Positions 24,217-33,585 are shown, counted from the stretch's first letter. The stretch: DNA of 59,709 nucleotides from MGBC163016 sp910588905 (GCA_948616985.1 CAPGDO010000012.1:1-59709), one strand, 5' to 3'. A program made the numbers and translations. The notes: generated from the sequence alone by a model not told the origin.

Positions 24217-25269
24217 CTAGAACGCGAGGGCGAAAGCGTAGAACGTCCCGAGGGCCACATTCACGCTGCAGATCTGGCCCATTGCCGCGATGCGTGTCTT
24301 CGGCAGGAGGGGGTTCGCCCAGAGCGCTTTGATCAGAGGGATGCAGGCGAAGAGCATGAACAGGATCACCCACAGGCTTCGGTCGAACTGTATGAGCACG
24401 ATGAGGGAAATGAGCAGCACCCAGAGCACCAGGAGGATGTGGTACAGATCCCGGGCGCGTTGACGTCCGACGCATGCCGGTAGCGTCCTGCGCCCAGCTT
24501 CGATGTCCTTCTCGATATCGCAGGTGTTGTTCGTCAGCATGATCAGCCCGATACCGAGGGCGAAGGGAATGGACCAGAGGATCACGAAGGCGGTGAACAT
24601 GCCATCCGTCAGCACATAGAAGCATGCTACAGGTATGAGAAGGCCCATCACCGTGCCGCTGACCGCTTCGCCGATGGGGAGGAAGGAGATGGGCGTCTTG
24701 CCGCCTGAGTACAAGGCCACGACGATGGCACCTATCAGCGCGATGGCCAGAGGCACCCAGCCTGCATGGATGATCACGATGACTCCCAGGGCGAATGCAC
24801 AGGCCAGCATCCCCAGGGCGAAGATGAGCACGGATCTGGGGTTCACGTCGTTGTACACGAGCACGGCGTCGTCTACCGCAACGTCATCCTCTTCGGAGTC
24901 CGCGCCTCGCTTGAAATCGAAGTGATCATTCAGGGCATTCGCTGTGGATTGCATGAGCACGCAGATGGCCAGAAGCAGAAGAGCCATAGCGGTCTGCAGG
25001 GTGCCTGTGACACTGTAGGCCATGGCGACACTACCCAGCACCGGCATGATCGACCCGGGCCATGTGTGGGGTGCCGCAAGCTGGAGCATGAGCTTGGGCG
25101 TCAGACGGTCGCGGTGGCTGCTAGTTGCACCTCTATCTGCTCGTGCAGGGGAGTCAACCGCAGACCCGCGGGCTTCGTCTTCCTCTGCGTGCTTCTCCAT
25201 GACCCTCAGCTCTTCTCGTCGTATCAGTGCCGTCTTCGGGCTTAGGGCCCGCGCTTGGAGATTATACAT
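24217..25269 (-). CDS. UbiA-family prenyltransferase, MenA-like
   Basis: An integral membrane prenyltransferase of about 350 residues with two Asp-rich prenyl-diphosphate/Mg sites, NALNDHFDFKRGADSEED in the first half and NNTCDIEKDIEAGRRTLP in the second, and nine or so hydrophobic helices. The layout is that of 1,4-dihydroxy-2-naphthoate polyprenyltransferase in menaquinone synthesis, though the acceptor is not proven. The ATG at 25269 has AGGAAGAG at good spacing; an ATG at 25200 is the alternative and would remove a polar N-terminal segment. No other men gene is adjacent. Confidence 0.82.
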   Translation of the reverse strand: MYNLQARALSPKTALIRREELRVMEKHAEEDEARGSAVDSPARADRGATSSHRDRLTPKLMLQLAAPHTWPGSIMPVLGSVAMAYSVTGTLQTAMALLLLAICVLMQSTANALNDHFDFKRGADSEEDDVAVDDAVLVYNDVNPRSVLIFALGMLACAFALGVIVIIHAGWVPLAIALIGAIVVALYSGGKTPISFLPIGEAVSGTVMGLLIPVACFYVLTDGMFTAFVILWSIPFALGIGLIMLTNNTCDIEKDIEAGRRTLPACVGRQRARDLYHILLVLWVLLISLIVLIQFDRSLWVILFMLFACIPLIKALWANPLLPKTRIAAMGQICSVNVALGTFYAFALAF

Positions 25270-25384
25270 GGGTGCTCTTCCTAAAGGGGTACCTGCTGCT
25301 TCGGGCTTGGTAGAGCGGACAGTGGGTTCATGCTGGTCCAGGACTATAATGCGAACAGCGAACCCACTGGTCAAGGAGGACGTC

Positions 25385-25927
25385 ATGGCGAAGAACATCC
25401 TGGTAGTGCATGCAAGCCCGCGCGTGGACGGCAATTCCAGCATGCTGGCAGACGAGTTCATGAAAGGCGCCGAAGCGGTGGGTAATACAGTGACCCGTGT
25501 GAATGTGGGGCGTGCGAAGATGTGCGGATGCATGGCCTGTGAGTATTGCTTCTCCCACGACGGTGCATGCTGCCAGCAGGATGCCATGCAGGAATTCTAT
25601 CCGCTCCTGCGCGAGGCTGATGTGCTGGTGTACGCCACGCCCATGTACTACTACAACTTCCCAGCTCAGTTGCGCGCCTTCCAAGACCGCATGTTCTGCG
25701 GTATCGCCAAGCCCTTCAACATCCCCCAGGTGGCGTTGCTGCTCTGCTTCGAGGATAAGGATGCAACCACCTGCGAGCCCTTGCTGGATGCCTATCGGGT
25801 AGCAACGGCCTACTGCAAGCAGGAGTCCATCGGGGAAGTGGTGGTGAACAACGTGTACGAGAAGGGGGCCATTGCCGGTAACCCTGGTCTGAGCCAAGCC
25901 TACGACCTGGGTGCGTCCATCGCCTAG
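25385..25927 (+). CDS. Flavodoxin-fold NAD(P)H-dependent oxidoreductase
   Basis: A 180-residue FMN-type protein. The FMN-phosphate loop is VVHASPRVDGNSS at the N-terminus, and YATPMYYYNFPAQLRAFQDR matches the flavin-contact region of iron-sulfur flavoprotein / NADPH-dependent FMN reductase proteins. A Cys-rich stretch (CGCMACEYCFSHDGACC) at residues about 47-63 is like that of iron-sulfur flavoproteins, so an Fe-S cluster is possible. AAGGAGG stands five bases ahead of the ATG. Divergent from the MenA-like gene. Confidence 0.88.
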   Translation: MAKNILVVHASPRVDGNSSMLADEFMKGAEAVGNTVTRVNVGRAKMCGCMACEYCFSHDGACCQQDAMQEFYPLLREADVLVYATPMYYYNFPAQLRAFQDRMFCGIAKPFNIPQVALLLCFEDKDATTCEPLLDAYRVATAYCKQESIGEVVVNNVYEKGAIAGNPGLSQAYDLGASIA

Positions 25928-26015
25928 GGCCCTACGTCACGGATCGTGCAGCTGAAAGCAGCCATGGGTGCATGCTATAGTCTTCTATCAGCAATGACGA
26001 CGGAGGGAGATCTGC

Positions 26016-26768
26016 ATGAAGAAGCTTGAGGGGCGTACAGCCATCGTCACAGGTGCCAGTTCGGGTGTGGGTCGCGGTTTGGCGAAGGTGCTTGCTGAGC
26101 ACGGTGCGAATGTCTGCGTCTGTGCACGGCGCAAGGAGAAGCTGGAAGAACTGCGTGACGAACTGGTTGCAGAAGGTGCGAAGGTGTTGCCTGTCGTCTG
26201 CGACGTGATGGAACCTAGTCAGATCAAGGATGTCGTTGTTCAGTGCGTTGCTGAATTCGGTGGCGTTGACATCCTGATCAATTGCGCTCAAGGGTCGATG
26301 GCCTTTCGCACCATAGAGGATATCGACATCGACTACGCCATGGAAGCATACAAGAGCGGCGCTCTGGCCACTTTACTATTCATGAAAGAGTGCTTTCCAT
26401 ACCTCAAGGAAAGTGGCCATGGACGCATCATCAACACTGCGTCGGCTGCTGGTTACGATGGCAATGAGGGTTTTGGTGCTTATGGCATGGCGAAGGAAGC
26501 CATCCGCGCCATCACGCGCACCGCTGCCCGCGAATGGGGCAAAGATGGTATCACGGTGAACGTATTCTTGCCCATCATCGCTACGGATTTCTTCCGCGAG
26601 ACCCAGCCGGCGGCATTGAAGAGCCTGGAATCCAAGAGTCCCCTTGGTCGCGTGGGGACCACTGAAGAGGACTGCGCACCCCTGATCGTATTCCTCGCCA
26701 GTGACGAGGGCGGTTATTTCACTGGTCAGTCTTTCATGGTGGATGGCGGCATCCATATGCATACCTAG
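26016..26768 (+). CDS. Short-chain dehydrogenase/reductase
   Basis: A classical SDR of 250 residues: NAD(P)-binding TGASSGVG at residues 13-20, CARRKEKLEE after the second strand (suggesting NADP preference), NCAQGS in place of the usual NNAG, the catalytic Ser within NTASAAGY, and YGMAK carrying the Tyr and Lys. The C-terminus SFMVDGGIHMH is typical. The substrate is unknown. GGAGGGAG precedes the ATG. Confidence 0.92.
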   Translation: MKKLEGRTAIVTGASSGVGRGLAKVLAEHGANVCVCARRKEKLEELRDELVAEGAKVLPVVCDVMEPSQIKDVVVQCVAEFGGVDILINCAQGSMAFRTIEDIDIDYAMEAYKSGALATLLFMKECFPYLKESGHGRIINTASAAGYDGNEGFGAYGMAKEAIRAITRTAAREWGKDGITVNVFLPIIATDFFRETQPAALKSLESKSPLGRVGTTEEDCAPLIVFLASDEGGYFTGQSFMVDGGIHMHT

Positions 26769-26775
26769 GATATGG

Positions 26776-26947
26776 CTACACAGCGTTGCCCTTCATGGGT
26801 ACGAAGAGGCGGCCATCCTGGACGCCTTCCAGTTCCAGCAGCTTCACCTTCTTGCTGATCCTGTCTTCGTTCACACCTGAGGGTATAGCTGCTCGTGTTC
26901 GCCTTCAACTGATCCAGCCGTTGCCATGGATCGTCTCCTTGGGTCAT
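26776..26947 (-). pseudogene. Possible small gene broken by a frame change
   Basis: In the 283-bp gap between the SDR and the TDT carrier, the minus strand encodes MTQGDDPWQRLDQLKANTSS from 26947 and, one frame over, the protein-like ISKKVKLLELEGVQDGRLF up to a stop at 26776. Joining them needs a one-base shift near the ACCCTC around 26880. A separate 18-codon frame starts at 26927 behind an excellent AAGGAG site. It may be a decayed gene, a very short leader peptide, or chance. Confidence 0.3.
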
Positions 26948-27051
26948 AGCAGAAGTGTAGCCCAATGCCGACGGCGGCCTATCCTTGACTCTCGTGGCAT
27001 GGATCCGCTTTGGGTCCATGGGTCTCAGAACGAAGGAGAGGAAGAGAGAGG

Positions 27052-28032
27052 CTACTCAGGCTCGATAGCCATGGAGAGCGCTTCGGCCTCCTCCGCTCGC
27101 GCCTGGCGAGCCTCGATGAGCGGCTTCGCTAGGAACACGACATATCTGCAGACCACGAACGTCACCATGGCTGCTGCGAAGATCGTCTCAACGATGCAGA
27201 GCGCATCCAGGAGGGGGGGCAAGCTGATCCCGGCTCCTGCAAAAGCCTCCAGGGAAACCGAGAGCGCCATGGCTGTGATGACGAAGGGGAACGTCATGGC
27301 GGCATAGCTCGGGAAGAACCCGTTGCGGATGAAGGTGGGCACCTTGGTCAGAACGATGACGAACAGCACCTGGCCCAGGATGAGCATCGCTCCTACGAAA
27401 CCCAGGTTGGGTGTGTCGGTCACTGCCAGATAGCCAACGATAGAGAGGCTTGCCGGAGCAGAGTAGATGCAGAATAGGGGCCGGGCAGGATCAGGTACGG
27501 GATGCTTGGCGTACCGATAGGTGACCAAGGCGAAGAGCACGGGATAGCAGGCGAATCCGATCCAGAACAGCAACCCACCCAGCCATTCCAGGCCGAAGTT
27601 CGGGGAGACCACGGCAGCTACGATGATGCCTACATAGCAGATGAAATAGGTGGGGAATACCTGTTCGAGCTTGAATGTGCGGAAGAAGCGACGCGTGAAC
27701 CACACCATGAGCGACAGATGCGCTCCTACGGCACTCACCCACAGGGCAAGCCCTCCCTGGGGGAACGCCGGGGCGATATATCCTGCCAGCTGCATTGCGG
27801 TCATGAGCAGCGTTGCCGATACGCTCGCGAAGATGGGGTTCTTGAAGTCCTCTTTGATCATCTCGGGATAAGCCACTACCTTGCTGATGAGCAGGAATGC
27901 GAAGAGCGCCGAAAGGGCTCCGCATAAGGGGCGTGCCGCTCCGATCACCGGCATGAGCAGATTGCCGAGCGCGGCCAAGCCGAGCGCTACCCCTGCCGTG
28001 GGGATCGGGACACCCTTGATCAGCTCGTTCAT
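27052..28032 (-). CDS. TDT/SLAC1-family membrane transporter (TehA-like)
   Basis: A 326-residue protein with about ten membrane helices of the tellurite-resistance/dicarboxylate transporter group. Recognisable segments are PIPTAGVALGLAALGNL at the start and VPTFIRNGFFPSYAAMTFPF in the second half. Members move C4-dicarboxylates, sulfite or small anions; the substrate here is unknown. GAGAAAGGG precedes the ATG. A LysR gene is divergent, so substrate-linked control is likely. Confidence 0.85.
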   Translation of the reverse strand: MNELIKGVPIPTAGVALGLAALGNLLMPVIGAARPLCGALSALFAFLLISKVVAYPEMIKEDFKNPIFASVSATLLMTAMQLAGYIAPAFPQGGLALWVSAVGAHLSLMVWFTRRFFRTFKLEQVFPTYFICYVGIIVAAVVSPNFGLEWLGGLLFWIGFACYPVLFALVTYRYAKHPVPDPARPLFCIYSAPASLSIVGYLAVTDTPNLGFVGAMLILGQVLFVIVLTKVPTFIRNGFFPSYAAMTFPFVITAMALSVSLEAFAGAGISLPPLLDALCIVETIFAAAMVTFVVCRYVVFLAKPLIEARQARAEEAEALSMAIEPE

Positions 28033-28184
28033 GCGAAACCCTTTCTCTCCGCGCTGTCATCCACGCCGCACCGTTCCGAATGCAGTGCGGTGCAGGACCC
28101 TCGATGGATGCTTCTGCCGTCTCTTGGTGTTGGCATCTCGCAACCAGTGGATGGGATTATGCATGAGGTGTGACGAAATATGAA

Positions 28185-28210
28185 CTTATGCTTTTTTATG
28201 TATCAATAAG
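28185..28210. promoter_or_regulatory. AT-rich dyad between TDT carrier and LysR gene
   Basis: CTTAT (28185-28189) and ATAAG (28206-28210) flank a T-rich centre in the 228-bp divergent region. LysR proteins often bind loose T-N11-A type dyads at such places. Weak on its own. Confidence 0.3.
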
Positions 28211-28260
28211 CTGAGATTATGGATATCCTCATGAAGGGACATCCTCGAGAAAGGCAGGTC

Positions 28261-29166
28261 ATGCAGGACTTTCGCGTTCAGACATTCCTTACCGTTTGCC
28301 AGACCATGAACTACACAACAGCTGCAAAGGAGCTGCACATCACCCAGCCAGCCGTTTCCCAGCATATCGCGTTCCTGGAGAAGGAATACCAAGTGAAGCT
28401 GTTCAGATATCACAAACGCAGGCTAGAGCTCACGAAAGCAGGCTATGTCTTGCGCGATGCCCTCTCCACCCGGGCACATGATGATCTGTTGCTCCATCGC
28501 AAGGTGAAGGCGCTCGGTGGTGATACCCGTCAGGATCTGAAGATGGGGATGACGCTCACGGCTGGGAAATACATAGCGGCACGCCCGCTGGCCATCTATT
28601 TGTCAGAGCATCCAGAGGTCAGGGCGACGATCCGCTCAGGGGATACCGCTACATTGCTGTCGTTGCTGGATACCGGTGTCATCGACTGCGCATTCGTCGA
28701 AGGCATGTTCAATGGCAATAGCTATGCCTGCGATAGCTTCCGTACAGAGCGCCTTGTCTGCGCCTGCGCTCCTGACCATGTCCTGGGGGGTCATCGCGCC
28801 GCCATGGAAGACCTTCTGGGTCTGCAGCTCTTCGTGCGCGAAGAGGGGTCTGGCACGCGTGCCGTCCTGGAACATGCCCTTGCCGAACGTAATCTCTCGC
28901 TTGATGCTTTCGCCGAGGTCTCTGAGGTGGGCAGTTTGGATATCATCAAGGTGCTGGTGGCAGAGGGGCTGGGCATCTCTTTCCTCTACGAAGCAGCCAT
29001 CCAGCGCCAAGTGGCAGAGAATACGCTCGGCATCATCCCGCTCAAGGGTAAACCCATCGAGCATGACATCTCTTTCATCCGCTTGAAGGAAAGTGCGTTC
29101 GAGCGCGAGTTCGCGAACCTCTTCAACGCCCTGAGCGTCGCAGGGTCAACGATCGTTCCGGAATAG
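28261..29166 (+). CDS. LysR-family transcriptional regulator (divergent from TDT carrier)
   Basis: A 301-residue regulator with an N-terminal winged helix (MNYTTAAKELHITQPAVSQH, residues about 17-36) and a LysR substrate domain. AAAGGCAGGTC supports the ATG at 28261 over the in-frame ATG at 28219. Divergent orientation to the TDT carrier suggests that it controls that gene and itself. Confidence 0.92.
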   Translation: MQDFRVQTFLTVCQTMNYTTAAKELHITQPAVSQHIAFLEKEYQVKLFRYHKRRLELTKAGYVLRDALSTRAHDDLLLHRKVKALGGDTRQDLKMGMTLTAGKYIAARPLAIYLSEHPEVRATIRSGDTATLLSLLDTGVIDCAFVEGMFNGNSYACDSFRTERLVCACAPDHVLGGHRAAMEDLLGLQLFVREEGSGTRAVLEHALAERNLSLDAFAEVSEVGSLDIIKVLVAEGLGISFLYEAAIQRQVAENTLGIIPLKGKPIEHDISFIRLKESAFEREFANLFNALSVAGSTIVPE

Positions 29167-29175
29167 CTCAGGCGA

Positions 29176-29541
29176 TCAGCGCTCGATAGGGAGGTCTTGA
29201 GAGGACCAATCATCCATGCTGCCGGAATAGAGCTCTATATCTGAGAACCCTTCTTTCGCCAGTGTATCGGCAGCGAGGCCTGCATGATAGCCTGTTTGGC
29301 AATACAGGACGACATCGTCTTCGGGCTGCACGCCGGCAGCTTTGACGGCGGCCACCAGATCACCGTCAGGGACCATGGACCCATCCTCTGGGTCAACGAG
29401 GGGAACATTCACGGCTCCGGGGATATGGCCTTCTTCGTACATGAAGGCGGGACGTACATCTACCAAGATGGTCTGCTCATCCTGAGCCTGCTGAACGCGA
29501 CGGCTGCCAATGGTCTGGATGGGGTTCTCGGTGTTCGTCAT
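29176..29541 (-). CDS. Single-domain rhodanese-like protein
   Basis: A 121-residue rhodanese domain with VDVRPAFMYEEGHIPGAVNV and the active-site loop YCQTGYHAG containing the catalytic Cys. It probably binds or transfers sulfane sulfur in the cytoplasm. AGGAGC precedes the ATG. It stands alone, convergent with the LysR gene. Confidence 0.93.
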   Translation of the reverse strand: MTNTENPIQTIGSRRVQQAQDEQTILVDVRPAFMYEEGHIPGAVNVPLVDPEDGSMVPDGDLVAAVKAAGVQPEDDVVLYCQTGYHAGLAADTLAKEGFSDIELYSGSMDDWSSQDLPIER

Positions 29542-29884
29542 AAGATGCTCCTGTCAGAGAGGATTGCGATGCTTCCTTGGATGCTAAGACGGGTGGGTGA
29601 TGCTTCGCAGGGAAGGCTGTAGGTGTTTGCAGGCCGATCGCATTCTGTCACTCCCTTGATGAAAGGAGAAAAGGGCGCGAGGGCGGAGCGCTCTGATATT
29701 GCCATACTGTCCTTCCCTTCTTATCGCAGCCTGCCGTATGCCTGGGTGGATATGCCACTGAGCGCTTCCTATGCTACGAGGATGTTACAGAATCTCCCTG
29801 TTGCTCCCAGCTCACGTACTGTTGCATGCATGGTTGCTATGGAGCGTGCGACCCGAGAACCCCCCCGATCCTAAGGAGGTCCCC
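29542..29884. other. Gene-free 343-bp stretch
   Basis: Between the rhodanese and 3-hydroxyacyl-CoA dehydrogenase genes. A frame can be read across part of it, but it lacks a ribosome site and protein-like composition. I see no repeat or RNA motif. Confidence 0.5.
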
Positions 29885-30823
29885 ATGGAGATCAGGAATG
29901 TCACGGTAGCCGGTGGAGGCGTGTTGGGTAGCCAGATAGCATTGCAGAGCGCCTATAAGGGGTTCCCTGTGACCCTGTGGTTGCGCAGCGAGGGTTCCAT
30001 CGAACGTACGCGCCCGAAGCTAGAGCGGTTGCGAGATATCTATAAGCAGACGTTAGCCGCCCTCAAGACCGATTCCCGCGCATTCTGTCCGGGTCTCACA
30101 GATTCGCCTGATGTGCCGGAAGCTGAACTGGACGAACTGATCGCTCGGGTGGACGCTGCTTTTGACAGCCTAGTGCTGACCACCAGCGATGAGGAAGCCT
30201 TCGGAGGCGCCGATCTGGTCATCGAGGCCATTGCTGAGGTCATAGACGAGAAGGATGCCTTCTATACTGCCATCAAGGACCTGCTCCCGGAGCACACCAT
30301 CCTGTGCACCAACTCCTCCACGCTCTTACCGAGCGCCATGGCGGGCTTCACTGGACGTCCTGACCGGTTCCTGGCACTGCATTTTGCCAACAATATCTGG
30401 AAGCAGAACACGGCTGAGATCATGGGTACCGCTGAAACCAGCGCTGATTCGTACCAGGCTGTGGTTGACTTCGCGAAAGCCATCGCCATGGTGCCGTTGG
30501 AATTGAAGAAAGAGCAGCCGGGCTATCTGCTGAACAGCATGTTGGTACCGTTCCTGAACGCTGCTGAGGCGCTGCTGGCCAACGATGTAGCCGACTTCGA
30601 GACCATTGATAAGGCTTGGACGCTAGGTACGGGAGCTCCATTGGGCCCCTTCCGTATCCTAGACATCGTGGGCTTGACCACGGCCTACAATATCGTGGCT
30701 GCAAGCCCGGCTGCCCAGGAGCCTGGCAGTACTGCTGCCCGCATCGCCGAGATGCTGAAGCGGCGCATCGATGAGGGTAAGACGGGCATCAATGCCGGTG
30801 AGGGTTTCTATACCTATCGCTAG
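29885..30823 (+). CDS. 3-hydroxyacyl-CoA dehydrogenase
   Basis: A 312-residue NAD-dependent dehydrogenase. The N-terminal Rossmann motif is VAGGGVLGSQIALQSAYKG, with TNSSTLLPS and ALHFAN (His of the catalytic pair) in the middle and the C-terminal helical domain beginning GYLLNSMLVPFLNAAEALL. It resembles 3-hydroxybutyryl-CoA dehydrogenase, but the usual HxFNPV reads HFANNI, so the substrate may differ. TAAGGAGG is right before the ATG. No thiolase or crotonase is adjacent. Confidence 0.88.
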   Translation: MEIRNVTVAGGGVLGSQIALQSAYKGFPVTLWLRSEGSIERTRPKLERLRDIYKQTLAALKTDSRAFCPGLTDSPDVPEAELDELIARVDAAFDSLVLTTSDEEAFGGADLVIEAIAEVIDEKDAFYTAIKDLLPEHTILCTNSSTLLPSAMAGFTGRPDRFLALHFANNIWKQNTAEIMGTAETSADSYQAVVDFAKAIAMVPLELKKEQPGYLLNSMLVPFLNAAEALLANDVADFETIDKAWTLGTGAPLGPFRILDIVGLTTAYNIVAASPAAQEPGSTAARIAEMLKRRIDEGKTGINAGEGFYTYR

Positions 30824-30872
30824 CCTATCCATTCGCAGAGCCCGTCCATCATCCATCAAGCCCCCCCTGTTG

Positions 30873-32060
30873 ATGCCCATGGGAGCAGCGGCGTCGCATC
30901 TTCCTATGTCGCAACGAGCGCTTGCATTCATGCGCGAGCATTTCGTGTTGCTTGCCGCGGCTGTGGCTGCCGTGGCAAGCATGTTCTCCGTGCCTCCTGA
31001 CAGGGCATATCTGGGTTATATCGACGGGGAAACGCTCGGCTGCCTATTCTGTGTGCTGGCTGTAGCGAACGCCTTTCGCTATCTTGGCGCCTTCGATCGG
31101 CTCGGTCGCATGGCCATCGAGCGGTTCGATCGGCCACGTTCGGTGGTCATGGCACTGGTATTGACCACCGGGGCGCTTTCCATGGTAGCCACCAATGACC
31201 TAGCCCTCATCGTCATGCTGCCCCTGTCTGCAACCACGCTGGTGAAGGCGGGATGGGAGCGCTGGATCGCGCCGACGTTCGTCATGCAGGGGCTGGCGGC
31301 CAACCTCTGTGGGATGGTGCTACCCTTCGGTAATCCGCAGAACCTATACCTGTACTCTTTCTATTCATTGGGATCATTGGAGTTCCTGCGGGTCATGGTG
31401 CCTCCGTTCGTGGCATCAACGGTCATCGTGATGGTAGGCACATGGTTCCTGATGCGCAACTCTTCGGGCAGCGATGCCCGTATGGAGCCCGTGTCCCGCC
31501 TGCCGCTCGGACGACGGCGGCTCGCGGCCTATTCGCTGTTGTTGGTGTTGACGGCCCTGGCGGTATTCCGTGTGATACCCGTCCTTGCCGTCCTGGTTGT
31601 CGTGGTCGGAGTGCTTGCATATGCAGACCGCCGTGCGTTGAAGGCAGTGGATTATCCCTTGCTGCTCACCTTCGTCTGCTTCTTCGTGTTCGCAGGCAAC
31701 ATGGCGCGCATGCCCTTCTTGGCTGACGGTCTGGCTGGGCTGATGGCCTCCGACGGTCTCCTTGCCTCAGCTGCCTTGAGCCAGGTGATCAGCAACGTGC
31801 CTGCGGCTGTGCTGCTCTCTCACTTCACGGGAGATTGGGCATCGTTGCTAGCGGGTGTGAACATCGGAGGCGCCGGGACGCTCGTCGGTTCGCTGGCAAG
31901 CCTCATCACCTTGCAGCATTTCATCAGCGTGCCGAAGGTGTTCCCTCATCTTGGCTGCAACCCAAGCGTATCCCTCGGGCGCTTCCTCAAGCTTTTTGCG
32001 GGGTTCAACTTCGGGTCTCTGGTGGTGTTGTTCGCCGTATGCCGTCTTTGTGGCCTTTGA
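30873..32060 (+). CDS. SLC13/ArsB-like anion transporter
   Basis: A membrane protein of about 395 residues with ten or more helices, related to the citrate/arsenite (SLC13, CitMHS, ArsB) transporter superfamily. The two hairpin signatures are VATNDLALIVMLPLS in the first half and LSQVISNVPAAVLLS in the second, with PFGNPQNLYLYS and GGAGTLVGSLASLI beside them. The start is uncertain (30873, 30879 or 30906) because none has a good ribosome site. Substrate unknown. Confidence 0.85.
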   Translation: MPMGAAASHLPMSQRALAFMREHFVLLAAAVAAVASMFSVPPDRAYLGYIDGETLGCLFCVLAVANAFRYLGAFDRLGRMAIERFDRPRSVVMALVLTTGALSMVATNDLALIVMLPLSATTLVKAGWERWIAPTFVMQGLAANLCGMVLPFGNPQNLYLYSFYSLGSLEFLRVMVPPFVASTVIVMVGTWFLMRNSSGSDARMEPVSRLPLGRRRLAAYSLLLVLTALAVFRVIPVLAVLVVVVGVLAYADRRALKAVDYPLLLTFVCFFVFAGNMARMPFLADGLAGLMASDGLLASAALSQVISNVPAAVLLSHFTGDWASLLAGVNIGGAGTLVGSLASLITLQHFISVPKVFPHLGCNPSVSLGRFLKLFAGFNFGSLVVLFAVCRLCGL

Positions 32061-32083
32061 CGCAGGGATGCTGCTGAGAAGGG

Positions 32084-32755
32084 TCACCCTTGCCGCGCAT
32101 GGGCGCCTCGCAGAGCCTGCGATCGGGTGTTGCTGACACGGTCCCATACATAGGTGGCGAAGGGGAAGAAGGCACAGCCGCCCACTAGGAAGCTGCCCAG
32201 GATGTCGGTGGGCCAGTGGGCCCCCAGATAGATGCGGGTGAAGGCGATGAGGATGGGCCATGCAACGGCCACGATGATGAGCACTGCCTTGACGCCGCGG
32301 GGCATGGCAGGATGCGTGCGAACGATCACGTACAACGAGAAGGCCACGATGGCGATGGCTGCGAAGGTGTGGCCTGAGGGGAACGAGGCGTCGTTGGGGA
32401 ACTCGATCAGATTCATGCCGAGGGGCCGCGTGCGACCGACCACGAGCTTAGCCACGGCTACTACGGCTTCGCCCGCGATGATGCAGCCCGCATAGGCCAC
32501 TGCTTGGCGCTTCCCTATGCGCGCGACTAAGTAGATGGTGAAGGCAGCCGCTAGGACGATGGATACCTTCGTGCCGGAGACGTGCGTGAGTGCGGTGAGC
32601 ACGGCCGTTGCATCATCATTGCGCAGGGGGAATATCCACGACTGCATCCAGGCGTCGAACGTATCAACGAAAGGGGCGTTCAGAACTACAGCCGTTGCCA
32701 GTCCTAGGAAGAGGATCAGTCCTGATCCACCTGCTACCAGGCGCCAGTTCTGCAT
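32084..32755 (-). CDS. PAP2-superfamily phosphatase
   Basis: A 223-residue membrane phosphatase with the three-part active site: KLVVGRTRP, SFPSGHTFAA and RIYLGAHWPTDILGS. Such proteins dephosphorylate lipid phosphates such as undecaprenyl or phosphatidic acid derivatives at the outer face. AAGGAGC precedes the ATG. Convergent with the SLC13-like gene. Confidence 0.93.
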   Translation of the reverse strand: MQNWRLVAGGSGLILFLGLATAVVLNAPFVDTFDAWMQSWIFPLRNDDATAVLTALTHVSGTKVSIVLAAAFTIYLVARIGKRQAVAYAGCIIAGEAVVAVAKLVVGRTRPLGMNLIEFPNDASFPSGHTFAAIAIVAFSLYVIVRTHPAMPRGVKAVLIIVAVAWPILIAFTRIYLGAHWPTDILGSFLVGGCAFFPFATYVWDRVSNTRSQALRGAHARQG

Positions 32756-32878
32756 AGGTGCTCCTTGTCTCGTGCGGTCAGTTTGGTCATGTTGCCGGTC
32801 GGGTGCTTCTTCCTAGTATACCGGGATGAGCGGCGGTTGGATTCTCCTGTGGGTCTGAGGAGGGGGTTGCCTATGGTT

Positions 32879-33499
32879 TCACCGATGACGAGCGATCCGT
32901 TCGATGTGACTATTCACCACATGCTGAGCCAGGTGCATTGTCTGAGGGGAGGGGTCAGCCAGCAGCGAGAGAGTGAGGCCGTCAAGCAGGCTTTGGAGGT
33001 GCAGGGCTTCGAGCGCGAGGGCCTCTTCACCTAAGGGCTGCCCTGCTGAAGCGCTCACGTGCTGTAGGCATGCCTGGCAGAAGCGAGCGAGAGCATCGTT
33101 CATCTGGCGATAGGAGGGGGCAAGGCTCTCGTTGACGAGGGCGGCAGCAGAGAACGCCGCCCAGATATGGGCCTCCTTCTGGCGTTCGGCATCAAGAGGG
33201 AGCGTCTCCATAAGCAGTTCGGCTACGATATGAGGGGTATCTGCGCTTGCAGCAGATGTAGGGAAGGCGCTCGTCGGTGCCTCTAAGCGCTCAGTCACCC
33301 GTTGTACGACGAGCTCCATGGCGAAGCGCTTGAGGTCATCTTGGCTTCGGAATGAGTTCTGGACAGACCCTACCGAAAGCCCGCACCGGTCGGCCACAGC
33401 TCGCACGGTTGCTCGGTCGAGGCCTTGCTCTGCGGCGATATCCCATACCGCTTCAGCTATCTGTTCGCGTCGCTTGGCTTCATCGATGATCCTCGGCAT
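32879..33499 (-). CDS. TetR/AcrR-family repressor
   Basis: A 206-residue regulator with an N-terminal TetR domain (RREQIAEAVWDIAAEQGLDR followed by VRAVADRCGLSVGSVQNSF) and a variable ligand domain. AAGGAGC precedes the ATG. A large palindrome lies between it and the divergent membrane-protein gene, so it probably represses both. Confidence 0.93.
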   Translation of the reverse strand: MPRIIDEAKRREQIAEAVWDIAAEQGLDRATVRAVADRCGLSVGSVQNSFRSQDDLKRFAMELVVQRVTERLEAPTSAFPTSAASADTPHIVAELLMETLPLDAERQKEAHIWAAFSAAALVNESLAPSYRQMNDALARFCQACLQHVSASAGQPLGEEALALEALHLQSLLDGLTLSLLADPSPQTMHLAQHVVNSHIERIARHR

Positions 33500-33528
33500 G
33501 TTGCTCCTTGCAACGTATCTTCGGGCGG

Positions 33529-33566
33529 TTATAATACACTTGTAATAAAATACAACTGTATTATAA
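33529..33566. promoter_or_regulatory. Operator palindrome for the TetR-family repressor
   Basis: TTATAATACACTTGTA (33529-33544) and TACAACTGTATTATAA (33551-33566) are inverted copies matching at 15 of 16 positions around ATAAAA. The dyad sits 30 bp before the repressor's start codon on one side and 20 bp before the divergent gene on the other, and its AT-rich arms include TATAAT on the minus strand and probable -10 sequences, so binding would block both promoters. Confidence 0.8.
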
Positions 33567-33585
33567 AACGAAAGGAACGGTCGTG

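Noticed and set aside
29623..29874. Open frame of 83 codons in the gap before the hydroxyacyl-CoA dehydrogenase gene
   Set aside because: No ribosome site, mixed composition and overlap with the dehydrogenase leader.
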